Shown here one piece after another: positions 30,200 through 41,500 of a stretch of 64,000 nucleotides of DNA (within the stretch, counting starts at the first letter, position 1; every line of letters begins with the position of its first letter). The stretch comes from Euglena gracilis (lineage: Eukaryota; Euglenida; Euglenophyceae; Euglenales): contig CP154954.1 of the NCBI GenBank assembly GCA_039621445.1, forward strand, positions 34,073,737-34,137,736. Direction: 5' to 3'. Position numbers and translations under genes: made by a program. Under the pieces are notes generated by a model. It made no database searches and had not been told where the DNA came from. It saw nothing but the letters and a program-made list of their open reading frames with translations.

Positions 30200-30609
30200 T
30201 GTGTACCAGGCAGCATGAACATGGCACTGTGCATAGCAGCAGACTGCGAAATGTACAATGTCATGCCAGATAGTACTATTCCATGTTCTGCAATACAAAT
30301 TGCAGAATTAGGAATAGCCTATCCTATCTCGGATCTGCCTTCCCTTTCACAGGTGGTATTATTTTATTCTTCTCATCAAAAGCCTGATCAAAGGCAATTT
30401 CAATTCCAACACTCCGATTGGAGAACACTTGTGGAACTAGTTTCCAAAGAAACCCTCTGGTTTGCCTTGTGCTCTGCATAAGCCCAAAGGCAATAAAAAC
30501 TAATAGTTAAGTGAAAGACTTTCTTTTTTGTTACTCTCCTGGTTCTGTTCCCACGGGAGGGTGTAAGTAGGCCGACAGGCAGTGGGAATAGAGTCAGGGG
30601 ACGTACACT
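30200..30609 (+). repeat. E2 3' LTR (family B, 410 bp)
   Basis: Looks identical to 21821-22230 over its whole length. AATAAA at 30492-30497. Followed by AATGG target duplication at 30610-30614. Confidence 0.93.
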
Positions 30610-30614
30610 AATGG

Positions 30615-31219
30615 CCCGTGAGTTCCAGATCGACGCTGGGGCAATGCGCCTCGCCGTCGAGGAACACGCCAAGGTAAGAATGCCTTACCTCTGGACTGAT
30701 GGCGAGTGGGAGACACAGGTTTACCCCCTGTTCTCCAAGCGTCAGCATGGCGGATACGCCTTGCCACTGTGGCCTCCTGAAGAACACGATTTGGTGGACT
30801 TCAGAGGTTGGTTGGCGGCTGTATTACGGCCCCATACCGCAAGAGCTCGGACAGCGAGGTGGATGTATGACATCAACTTCAAGCAGACCCCGGGGATGCC
30901 CCCGAACGTGCCTGCGAATCACCCCCGGATGAATTACATCATCTGGCCGGTGATGCTGCCCAGAATTTTCTGGGAGCAACTCCAACGGTATCTTCAGCAT
31001 CATGCTGAACGTACCAGGGAGAAGCTGCCGGATAATTGGATCAAGGACTGGGAGACCCCTTCCTTTGATGTCAACGATCCGGAGCTCAACACCATTCGGA
31101 GTGAATCAGCTCCGCCGCGTTCCCCACGCCAACTGGAGTTGGTTGAGGACCCATTAGGGGACCCCCAATACGACTACTGGCGTGAGGTGCGCGAACGTCT
31201 AGCCGATAAAGGCAGGTGA
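30615..31219 (+). CDS. Accessory protein of E1, C-terminal end after E2
   Basis: Continues the frame cut at 21820 (one AATGG copy counted). About 200 codons, globular composition with Trp/Pro/His (WTDGEWETQVYPLF, MNYIIWPVMLPRIFWEQL). The TGA stop is at 31217-31219. Adding the four pieces gives 5469 nt, an exact multiple of three, which supports one gene of about 1822 residues. Confidence 0.6.
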
Positions 31220-32032
31220 GGTGTCTGTCAGCACCAATGCGGCGTCTTTCAGAACCCTCGTCAGCTATTCGCCTGACACCCTGTTTGGGTATTCGCCCGA
31301 ACAGCCCCTTCGAAGACCCGTTGCGGTATTCGCCGCTAGTAAGTTCCCACCGGGATGCTGCCATGTGCAGGATTCCGTGCGCATGCATGCACACCCCTCT
31401 CCCCTCTCCCCTCTCGCGGGCGTGCGACACGCAGCGCACAGGGCCGACGGCCTCTTTTCCTTTCCCTTTCTTTTCTTTTCGGCCGTTTGAGGCCTTAAGG
31501 CTGCCAGACAGCACCATTTTTCTGGCCTAAGCCAACCCCCCACTCCTCTCTACTTTCCCCCCGGGGCAAATGCTGTCGCCGGCAGTTGGTTTTGTAGAGT
31601 AGGATTTCCTTTTGCGTGGTCAGGTTTGACTGGCCATGCGCCCTGCCCAGGTTTGACTGGTCAGAGGCCCCCTCCTTCCACACCCTCCCCATGGGTTTTC
31701 CTGGAATGCCCATGGACCCAACCCCAAGTGCCTTGGGCACACCCAAACTGGGTGGATGGGTTTGCTTGGCAAGGAAACCTGCCAGCCCCATTTTCCCCAA
31801 TGGGCTATAATATACTATATACCCATAAGCCACCGCAGAATAGGTGAAACCATTTTGCGCGTTTTGGGCTTTTTGGGTCCCCTCCTTTCCGCCCCCCCCC
31901 TTTGAGTGGACCCCTGTGCGACGGAAAGGGCCCCTGTGGATGCGCCAGGGTGCACCTCCCACAGACCAGGTCTGTGTCCGAAATCCCTGTGGCCAGAATG
32001 CCTGGTCCAAAGGGGAAATCGGGCATAGCCCT
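31220..32032 (+). other. E1 3' untranslated region
   Basis: No gene. The first ~260 bp is unique, with repeated ttcgcc words and CT-rich runs. From about 31485 it follows the 3' block shared with E2 and E3. Confidence 0.65.
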
Positions 32033-32042
32033 GGGAGGGGGA
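32033..32042 (+). other. Polypurine tract of E1
   Basis: gggaggggga immediately before TGTGTACC of the 3' LTR. Confidence 0.88.
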
Positions 32043-32356
32043 TGTGTACCAGGCGTATGCTTCTGTCCCCTTCCGTTGAGGAAGTTAGGATGGAAGCAGA
32101 TCCTATTAGGATCTCCTAATGGGTGCCCCTTCTCTCTCCACAGGTGGTATTCTTATTCTGTTTGTCTTTCCTTTTCTCCGGACCGGACTTGGTTATCCAG
32201 TCCGTCCTCCCTGCATTGCTCTGTGCTTTGCTTCTTGGGAAGTGGGAAAAGGGTTTTTACTGTTACTCTGATTTTCAGTTCCCAAGTAGGTGCGCCAAGG
32301 CGAAAGCGAAGGCTTTTGGGAATTGGGAAAGGGGAATTGGGAATCAGACGTACACT
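32043..32356 (+). repeat. E1 3' LTR (family A, 314 bp)
   Basis: Partner of 782-1095 with about four substitutions. Followed by target duplication ATTTT at 32357-32361. Confidence 0.9.
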
Positions 32357-35300
32357 ATTTTTCCCATGAACTTGCACAGCTTTGTGAAGAACAGCTATTT
32401 TGTGAACAAAATGGCATTTTTCTTATTGCAGAAGTGAATCCCGATAGGGAAATAAGTTGAATTCCTTGAGAAAATCTGCAACATAGTTGCCCCGCCCCAA
32501 AAATAATGAAGAAAATTCATTCAAACATGCATTTTTGTGGACTTGACCACTTAGCCTTAGGTCTATGTGACCAACACACCCTATGATGTGCAAGGCCTAT
32601 GGGGCCTTATTACCCACGTGGTCCATGGGTCCATAGGACCAATTTGCACAAAATGCAAGGACCAAAAGTACCAAAGGTCCACAAATCCATATTATAAAGT
32701 GAAAAGTCCATAGGACCTCAAAAAATGGCACAAAAAGCCATATTACATGGCTGAAAGTGGCTGAATTGGCCAAAACAAGCCAAATAAGCTAGTTTTATGC
32801 AGATTTGCACAAGTGTCACTTTGGCATAGCCTCAAAACCACCACAAAAGCTTCAAAATTTCTGGCACCTCGTGCCATGAGGTTTTGACGGTATGTAGTAG
32901 TGCCTATGAGATAGGAACCAAAAGTTGTCTTTGTAGAATAAATTATGGGAGCTTATAGCAAAAGCTCACTCACACAGGCAAAAGATCAAAGACGTATCTC
33001 AGCGCCTGTAGCTGGCCGATAGGCCATGTTACCCCTCATTCGAAAGCTCGTTGGACGAGCCGTCCAGCGATGCTATCAGATCGCTGTGACTCTGCACGGT
33101 ACTCTTATTTGAGGAGATCGTGAAATTGAATTAAGCCCAGCCAATTTGGCCAAAAGCCAAATATGGGGCCATATCTTGTACGATCGTGCACCAGACTGGC
33201 AAATCAGCCTGAAAGGCTTCTATACTGTTCCCTACATCGTTTCTGATGGCTAATTACCATTGGTTACCAGTTTGGCTAATGGCCATTTTTAAGCTCCTTT
33301 GGCAGCATTCTGCCCATTACCCCCTCTGTATGGGCTATTAGGCCTGGTACAGTTCAGAGGGCTATAGCCCACAATTTGGAGTCATTTCGACTCACTAGAA
33401 CCATTTTTAGGAGCACTTATGTGCAAATTTTCATTTAAATCATTGATTTTCTGCAATTTTTGGTGATTTTCCCCTATTCTGGCACTCATATCCCTAATGG
33501 GAGTGACCATGAGGCACTATGCCAGAGTGGAATGCAAAGGGATATGCTGATAATGGCAATTTTTCCTTTGCTCAAGATGTCATAGACATGTTTTACTTGT
33601 ATTTTCAAGCGTATTTTTGCTTTTTGCGATATTTTTGCACAATTTTACAGCTTTTTGGGTGATGTGGTGTTATTAGACACCCAAATCCCAAAATCTGTAC
33701 AACAACAAACATGCAGTGTTATTGGACACTCTCAACAAGCACTATGTGCACTTGGCAATTGCAGTCTTAAATGACTCAAAATGCAACAAAGTTGCACTTT
33801 TGGTGACAAAAATGCAATTCTCGACGCAGAATCTGCATTTCTGCCCTAAATCCTGACAGGGATTTCCCTAAAAATCTGACAAAAGTCAGTATTTCTCAGT
33901 GGCATAGTCACAAATGATGAGATTTTGGCATATTTGCAGTATTTTTTTCTGCTTACCACACTAACGGCATTCTTGCCCCACCCCCCCCTCACTTTATTCC
34001 GTGGGACCTTACCGATATAATTCGGAGGACCCAATGGTCATCATGTGCAACACCAATGGTGTCATTCTGCAAGGTTTATAAGAACCATAGCTCAAAAATG
34101 GTGAAATCCAGCTTTTTGTGATGAATTTCACCGCACTGGAACAATGTTCCATCCTTTTATGTGCATTCACAGTTCATTTGCGGTTTTTCAAAGTGGTATA
34201 AGCCACACCAATTACAGTTGTTCTGTGATTTGGCAGCAGCCTGCCACAATTCCGCATTTTTTCTGCGGTTGTACACCTCACTATGAATTTTTGGCAATCT
34301 GCCGAATTTTTTTGATTCGGGTATACACCCAGTAGTATTTTTGTGCCATGCGTATTCCGCAAGGCAATTTTTCTGGGCGATAAAGCCTACCCCCACCATT
34401 ATTTTTGGCTAATGCCAACCCTTCAGCCTACAGGCTGCACACCCAAGGCACAAATGCCAAATCTACAGTTTTTAGGGCTACTGCCCGCTATTCTGAGGTA
34501 TACGCCTCTGGGGATACCCCATCGGCAACATCGTGTCCGTGCCGCGCTGCGAAGTCTTCCCCAGCGGTATAGGCCGCCATTAAGAAGACGCACAGCGCAC
34601 AGCGCGCACACCGTAATAATAGTTCCCAACTTGTTACTTTTCGGCCTTAAGGCCACCATAAGACTGCCAGACAGCAAAAATTCTTTGTAAGGTCTTTAGA
34701 CCAGCCCCCCACTCCTCTCCCCTTTCCCTCCCGGGCAAAATCGCTGTCGCCGGCAGTTGGTTTTGTAAATAGGTTTACCTCCCTGGTCAGATACGACTGG
34801 CCAGGTGCCCCTCCTTCCACACCCTACCCTTGCAATCTTTTCCGATTATGGAATGAGACCACCCAAAGTGCCATAGGCACACCCCAAACGGGGTGGACGG
34901 GACTTTCTGGAATGGAAACCTTCCAGCCCCATTTTCCAATGGGCTCTTCCACTTCCACCCCTTTACCGCAATAAGTAGGTAGCCGCATAAGCGGGTAACC
35001 TCTTTTGCGCGTTTTGGGTTTTATGGGTTCCCCTCTCTTCCTTCCGTTTCTGGTTTTTGACCTTGTGATGGAGAAGCAGACCCAAGACATGCGTTCCTGA
35101 TGTACATTCCTCAGTCTCAGAGCTCTGCTTGAATCCTTGCTGGCCTGGTCCAGTAAGGAAATCGGGCAAAGCCCTGGGAGGGGGATGTGTACCAGGCAGC
35201 ATGAACATGGCACTGTGCATAGCAGCAGACTGCAGAATGTACAATGTTATGCCAGATAGTACTGTTCCAAGTTCTGCAATACATGTTGCAGAATTAGGAA

Positions 35301-35598
35301 TAGCCTATCCTATCTCGGATCTGCCTTCTCTTTTCACAGGTGGTATTGTTATTCTGTTTCACATTTCATTAGCCCAAAAGGGCAAACCAAGATTTCAAGT
35401 TCAACACTCCGATAGGAGGACATTGGAGGAACGAGTTTCCAAACAAATCCCTCTCTTTGCCTTGTGCTCTGCCCAAAGGCAATAAAAACTAATAGTTAAG
35501 TGAAAGATTTTCTTTTTTGTTACTCTCCTGGTTCTGTTCCCACGGGAGGGTGTAAGTAGGCCGACAGGCAGTGGGAATAGAGTCAGTGGACGTACACT
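32357..35598 (+). mobile_element. E3, 3' part with 3' LTR
   Basis: Resumes exactly where 1-781 stopped and aligns with E2 27288-30609: hairpin-rich non-coding domain (to about 34635), shared 3' block, polypurine tract 35176-35185 and LTR. More diverged from E2 than E2's LTRs are from each other. It ends against satellite sequence; the five bases after it (ggcgt) are the expected right target duplication, the left copy being outside the window. Confidence 0.87.
35186..35598 (+). repeat. E3 3' LTR (family B, 413 bp, diverged)
   Basis: Same tips and order as the E2 LTRs, with many substitutions and a replaced segment in the middle (about 35365-35400). AATAAA at 35481-35486. Confidence 0.88.
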
Positions 35599-38500
35599 GG
35601 CGTCCGTTACTTACGTGCTATTTTGCGCCTCCCGGGCGGTAACGGCTGCGTTTTACGCACGCCCGCCACGGCCAAAATTACGGCTATCTGCCCGCCGCCC
35701 TTCGCAACAGTTAGGTAAAGGATCGCCGGCCTCTAGCCGGGGCAGAGCGCCCGTTTTTGGAGCGCCGGCGCAGCCGATTTCGGCCAAAAACGGCCAAAAA
35801 TGACATTTTGGGGGGCGTCCGTTACTTACGTGCTATTTTGCGCCTCCCGGGCGGTAACGGCTGCGTTTTACGCACGCCCGCCACGGGCAAAATTACGGCT
35901 CTCCGCCCGCCGCCCTTCGCAACAGTTAGGTAAAGGATCGCCGACCTCTAGCCGGGGCAGAGCGCCCGTTTTTGGAGCGCCGGCGCAGCCGATTTCGGCC
36001 GAAAACGGCCAAAAAATGACGTTTTTGGGGGCGTCCGTTACTTACGTGCTATTTTGCGCCTCCCGGGCGGTAACGGCTGCGTTTTACGCACGCCCGCCAC
36101 GGGCAAAATTACGGCTATCCGCCCGCCGCCCTTCGCAACAGTTAGGTAAAGGATCGCCGACCTCTAGCCGGGGCAGAGCGCACGTTTTTGGAGCGCCGGC
36201 GCAGCCGATTTCGGCCGAAAACGGCCAAAAAATGACGTTTTTGGGGGCGTCCGTTACTTACGTGCTATTTTGCGCCTCCCGGGTGGTAACGGCTGCGTTT
36301 TACGCACGCCCGCCACGGGCAAAATTACGGTTATCCGCCCGCCGCCCTTCGCAACAGTTAGGTAAAGGATCGCCGACCTCTAGCCGGGGCAGAGCGCACG
36401 TTTTTGGAGCGCCGGCGCAGCCGATTTCGGCCGAAAACGGCCAAAAAATGACGTTTTTGGGGCCGTCCGTTACTTACGTGCTATTTTGCGCCTCCCGGGC
36501 GGTAACGGCTGCGTTTTACGCACGCCCGCCACGGGCAAACCCGCCCGCCGCCCTTCGCAACAGTTAGGTAAAGGATCGCCGACCTCTAGCCGGGGCAGAG
36601 CGCCCGTTCTTGGAGCGCCGGCGCAGCCGATTTCGGCCGAAAACGGCCAAAAAATGACGTTTTTGGGGGCGTCCGTTACTTACGTGCTATTTTGCGCCTC
36701 CCGGGCGGTAACGGCTGCGTTTTACGCACGCCCGCCACGGGCAAACATACGGCTATCCGCCCGCCGCCCTTCGCAACAGTTCGGTAAAGGATCGCCGACC
36801 TCTAGCCGGGGCAGAGCGCCCGTTTTTGGAGCGCCGGCGCAGCCGATTTCGGCCGAAAACGGCCAAAAAATGACGTTTTTGGGGGCGTCCGTTACTTACG
36901 TGCTATTTTGCGCCTCCCGGGCGGTAACGGCTGCGTTTTACGCACGCCCGCCACGGGCAAAATTACGGCTATCCGCCCGCCGCCCTTCGCAACAGTCAGG
37001 TAAAGGACCGCCGACCTCTAGCCGGGGCAGAGCGCCCGTTTTTGGAGCGCCGGCGCAGCCGATTTCGGCCGAAAACGGCCAAAAAATGACGTTTTTGGGG
37101 GCGTCCGTTACTTACGTGCTATTTTGCGCCTCCCGGGCGGTAACGGCTGCGTTTTACGCACGCCCGCCACGGGCAAACATACGGCTATCCGCCCGCCGCC
37201 CTTCGCAACAGTTAGGTAAAGGATCGCCGACCTCTAGCCGGGGCAGAGCGCCCGTTTTTGGAGCGCCGGCGCAGCCGATTTCGGCCGAAAACGGCCAAAA
37301 AATGACGTTTTTGGGGGCGTCCGTTACTTACGTGCTATTTTGCGCCTCCCGGGCGGTAACGGCTGCGTTTTACGCACGCCCGCCACGGGCAAAATTACGG
37401 CTATCCGCCCGCCGCCCTTCGCAACAGTCAGGTAAAGGATCGCCGACCTCTAGCCGGGGCAGAGCGCACGTTTTTGGAGCGCCGGCGCAGCCGATTTCGG
37501 CCGAAAACGGCCAAAAAATGACGTTTTTGGGGGCGTCCGTTACTTACGTGCTATTTTGCGCCTCCCGGGCGGTAACGGCTGCGTTTTACGCACGCCCGCC
37601 ACGGGCAAAATTACGGCTCTCCGCCCGCCGCCCTTCGCAACAGTTAGGTAAAGGATCGCCGACCTCTAGCCGGGGCAGAGCGCCCGTTTTTGGAGCGCCG
37701 GCACAGCCGATTTCGGCCGAAAACGGCCAAAAAATGACGTTTTTGGGGGCGTCCGTTACTTACGTGCTATTTTGCGCCTCCCGGGCGGTAACGGCTGCGT
37801 TTTACGCACGCCCGCCAGGGGCCAAATTACGGCTATCCGCCCGCCGCGGGCAAACATATGGCTATCCGCCCGCCGCCCTTCGCAACAGTTCGGTAAAGGA
37901 TTGCCGACCTCTAGCCGAGGCAGAGCGCCCGTTTTTGGAGCGCCTGCGCAGCCGATTTCGGCCGAAAACGGCCAAAAAATGACGTTTTTGGGGGCGTTCG
38001 TTGCTTACGTGCTATTTTGAGCCTCCCGGGCGGTAACGGCTGCGTTTTACGCACGCCCGCCACGGGCAAAATTACGGCTATCCGCCCGCCGCCCTTCGCC
38101 ACAGTTAGGTAAAGCATCGCCGACCTCTAGCCGGGGCAGAGCGCCCGTTTTTGGAGCGCCGGCGCAGCCGATTTCGGCCGAAAACGGCCAAAAAATGACG
38201 TTTTTGGGGGCGTCCGTTACTTACGTGCTATTTTGCGCCTCCCGGGCGGTAACGGCTGCGTTTTACGCACGCCCGCCACGGGCAAACATACGGCTATCCA
38301 CCCGCCGCCCTTCGCAACAGTTCAGTAAAGGATCGCCGACCTCTAGCCGGGGCAGAGCGCCCGTTTTTGGAGCGCCGGCGCAGCCGATTTCGGCCGAAAA
38401 CGGCCAAAAAATGACGTTTTTGGGGGCGTCCGTTACTTACGTGCTATTTTGAGCCTCCCGGGCGGTAACGGCTGCGTTTTACGCACGCCCGCCACGGGCA

Positions 38501-41500
38501 AAATTACGGCTATCCGCCCGCCCTTCGCAACAGTTAGGTAAAGCATCGCCGACCTCTAGCCGGGGCAGAGCGCCCGTTTTTGGAGCGCCGGCGCAGCCGA
38601 TTTCGGCCGAAAACGGCCAAAAAATGACGTTTTTGGGGGCGTCCGTTACTTACGTGCTATTTTGCGCCTCCCGGGCGGTAACGGCTGCGTTTTACGCACG
38701 CCCGCCACGGGCAAAATTACGGCTATCCGCCGCCGCCCTTCGCAACAGTTAGGTAAAGGATCGCCGACCTCTAGCCGGGGCAGAGCGCCCGTTTTTGGAG
38801 CGCCGGCGCAGCCGATTTCGGCCGAAAACGGCCAAAAAATGACGTTTTTGGGGGCGTCCGTTACTTACGTGCTATTTTGCGCCTCCCGGGCGGTAACGGC
38901 TGCGTTTTACGCACGCCCGCCACGGGCAAAATTACGGCTATCCGCCCGCCGCCCTTCGCAACAGTTAGGTAAAGGATCGCCGACCTCTAGCCGGGGCAGA
39001 GCGCCCGTTTTTGGAGCGCCGGCGCAGCCGATTTCGGCCGAAAACGGCCAAAAAATGACGTTTTTGGGGGCGTCCGTTACTTACGTGCTATTTTGCGCCT
39101 CCCGGGCGGTAACGGCTGCGTTTTACGCACGCCCGCCACGGGCAAAATTACGGCTATCCGCCCGCCGCCCTTCGCAACAGTTAGGTAAAGGATCGCCGAC
39201 CTCTAGCCGGGGCAGAGCGCCCGTTTTTGGAGCGCCGGCGCAGCCGATTTCGGCCGAAAACGGCCAAAAAATGACGTTTTTGGGGGCGTCCGTTACTTAC
39301 GTGCTATTTTGCGCCTCCCGGGCGGTAACGGCTGCGTTTTACGCACGCCCGCCACGGGCAAAATTACGGCTATCCGCCCGCCGCCCTTCGCAACAGTTAG
39401 GTAAAGGATCGCCGACCTCTAGCCGGGGCAGAGCGCCCGTTTTTGGAGCGCCGGCGCAGCCGATTTCGGCCGAAAACGGCCAAAAAATGACGTTTTTGGG
39501 GGCGTCCGTTACTTACGTGCTATTTTGCGCCTCCCGGGCGGTAACGGCTGCGTTTTACGCACGCCCGCCACGGGCAAAATTACGGCTATCCGCCCGCCGC
39601 CCTTCGCAACAGTTAGGTAAAGGATCGCCGACCTCTAGCCGGGGCAGAGCGCCCGTTTTTGGAGCGCCGGCGCAGCCGATTTCGGCCGAAAACGGCCAAA
39701 AAATGACGTTTTTGGGGGCGTCCGTTACTTACGTGCTATTTTGCGCCTCCCGGGCGGTAACGGCTGCGTTTTACGCACGCCCGCCACGGGCAAAATTACG
39801 GCTATCCGCCCGCCGCCCTTCGCAACAGTTAGGTAAAGGATCGCCGACCTCTAGCCGGGGCAGAGCGCCCGTTTTTGGAGCGCCGGCGCAGCCGATTTCG
39901 GCCGAAAACGGCCAAAAAATGACGTTTTTGGGGGCGTCCGTTACTTACGTGCTATTTTGCGCCTCCCGGGCGGTAACGGCTGCGTTTTACGCACGCCCGC
40001 CACGGGCAAAATTACGGCTATCCGCCCGCCGCCCTTCGCAACAGTTAGGTAAAGGATCGCCGACCTCTAGCCGGGGCAGAGCGCCCGTTTTTGGAGCGCC
40101 GGCGCAGCCGATTTCGGCCGAAAACGGCCAAAAAATGACGTTTTTGGGGGCGTCCGTTACTTACGTGCTATTTTGCGCCTCCCGGGCGGTAACGGCTGCG
40201 TTTTACGCACGCCCGCCACGGGCAAAATTACGGCTATCCGCCCGCCGCCCTTCGCAACAGTTAGGTAAAGGATCGCCGACCTCTAGCCGGGGCAGAGCGC
40301 CCGTTTTTGGAGCGCCGGCGCAGCCGATTTCGGCCGAAAACGGCCAAAAAATGACGTTTTTGGGGGCGTCCGTTACTTACGTGCTATTTTGCGCCTCCCG
40401 GGCGGTAACGGCTGCGTTTTACGCACGCCCGCCACGGGCAAAATTACGGCTATCCGCCCGCCGCCCTTCGCAACAGTTAGGTAAAGGATCGCCGACCTCT
40501 AGCCGGGGCAGAGCGCCCGTTTTTGGAGCGCCGGCGCAGCCGATTTCGGCCGAAAACGGCCAAAAAATGACGTTTTTGGGGGCGTCCGTTACTTACGTGC
40601 TATTTTGCGCCTCCCGGGCGGTAACGGCTGCGTTTTACGCACGCCCGCCACGGGCAAAATTACGGCTATCCGCCCGCCGCCCTTCGCAACAGTTAGGTAA
40701 AGGATCGCCGACCTCTAGCCGGGGCAGAGCGCCCGTTTTTGGAGCGCCGGCGCAGCCGATTTCGGCCGAAAACGGCCAAAAAATGACGTTTTTGGGGGCG
40801 TCCGTTACTTACGTGCTATTTTGCGCCTCCCGGGCGGTAACGGCTGCGTTTTACGCACGCCCGCCACGGGCAAAATTACGGCTATCCGCCCGCCGCCCTT
40901 CGCAACAGTTAGGTAAAGGATCGCCGACCTCTAGCCGGGGCAGAGCGCCCGTTTTTGGAGCGCCGGCGCAGCCGATTTCGGCCGAAAACGGCCAAAAAAT
41001 GACGTTTTTGGGGGCGTCCGTTACTTACGTGCTATTTTGCGCCTCCCGGGCGGTAACGGCTGCGTTTTACGCACGCCCGCCACGGGCAAAATTACGGCTA
41101 TCCGCCCGCCGCCCTTCGCAACAGTTAGGTAAAGGATCGCCGACCTCTAGCCGGGGCAGAGCGCCCGTTTTTGGAGCGCCGGCGCAGCCGATTTCGGCCG
41201 AAAACGGCCAAAAAATGACGTTTTTGGGGGCGTCCGTTACTTACGTGCTATTTTGCGCCTCCCGGGCGGTAACGGCTGCGTTTTACGCACGCCCGCCACG
41301 GGCAAAATTACGGCTATCCGCCCGCCGCCCTTCGCAACAGTTAGGTAAAGGATCGCCGACCTCTAGCCGGGGCAGAGCGCCCGTTTTTGGAGCGCCGGCG
41401 CAGCCGATTTCGGCCGAAAACGGCCAAAAAATGACGTTTTTGGGGGCGTCCGTTACTTACGTGCTATTTTGCGCCTCCCGGGCGGTAACGGCTGCGTTTT

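Larger units (their letters stand above)
21821..30609 (+). mobile_element. E2, non-autonomous gag-only LTR retrotransposon (TR-GAG-like), 8.8 kb
   Basis: Complete: LTR, primer site, long gag, remnant of the protease-RT linker, about 3.5 kb of non-coding sequence, polypurine tract, LTR, AATGG target duplication. The two 410-bp LTRs look identical by eye, so it is the youngest insertion here. It lacks the protease core, RT, RNase H and integrase. Non-autonomous gag-bearing elements of this layout are known from plants as TR-GAG. LTR tips, primer site, polypurine tract and 3' block match E1, which suggests mobilisation by an E1-type polymerase. Confidence 0.9.
782..32356 (+). mobile_element. E1, giant chromodomain Ty3/gypsy LTR retrotransposon (rearranged, interrupted)
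   Basis: E1 is bounded by 314-bp LTRs (782-1095 and 32043-32356), a tRNA-Met primer site after the 5' LTR, a polypurine tract before the 3' LTR, and an ATTTT target duplication. It is 31.6 kb as it stands and about 22.8 kb without nested E2. Contents in order: inverted RT fragment, satellite block, inverted RT-protease-gag, plus-strand RT/RNase H/integrase/chromodomain, an accessory gene of about 1.8 thousand codons, and a 3' untranslated block. The LTRs differ at about four positions, so the insertion is fairly young but older than E2. Frameshifts in gag and nonsense codons in pol make this copy non-functional. Confidence 0.85.

Noticed and set aside
15225-31219. Envelope gene for the accessory frame
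   Set aside because: No signal peptide, transmembrane helix or fusion-like segment is visible; composition is Pro-rich and Cys-rich but not membrane-type.
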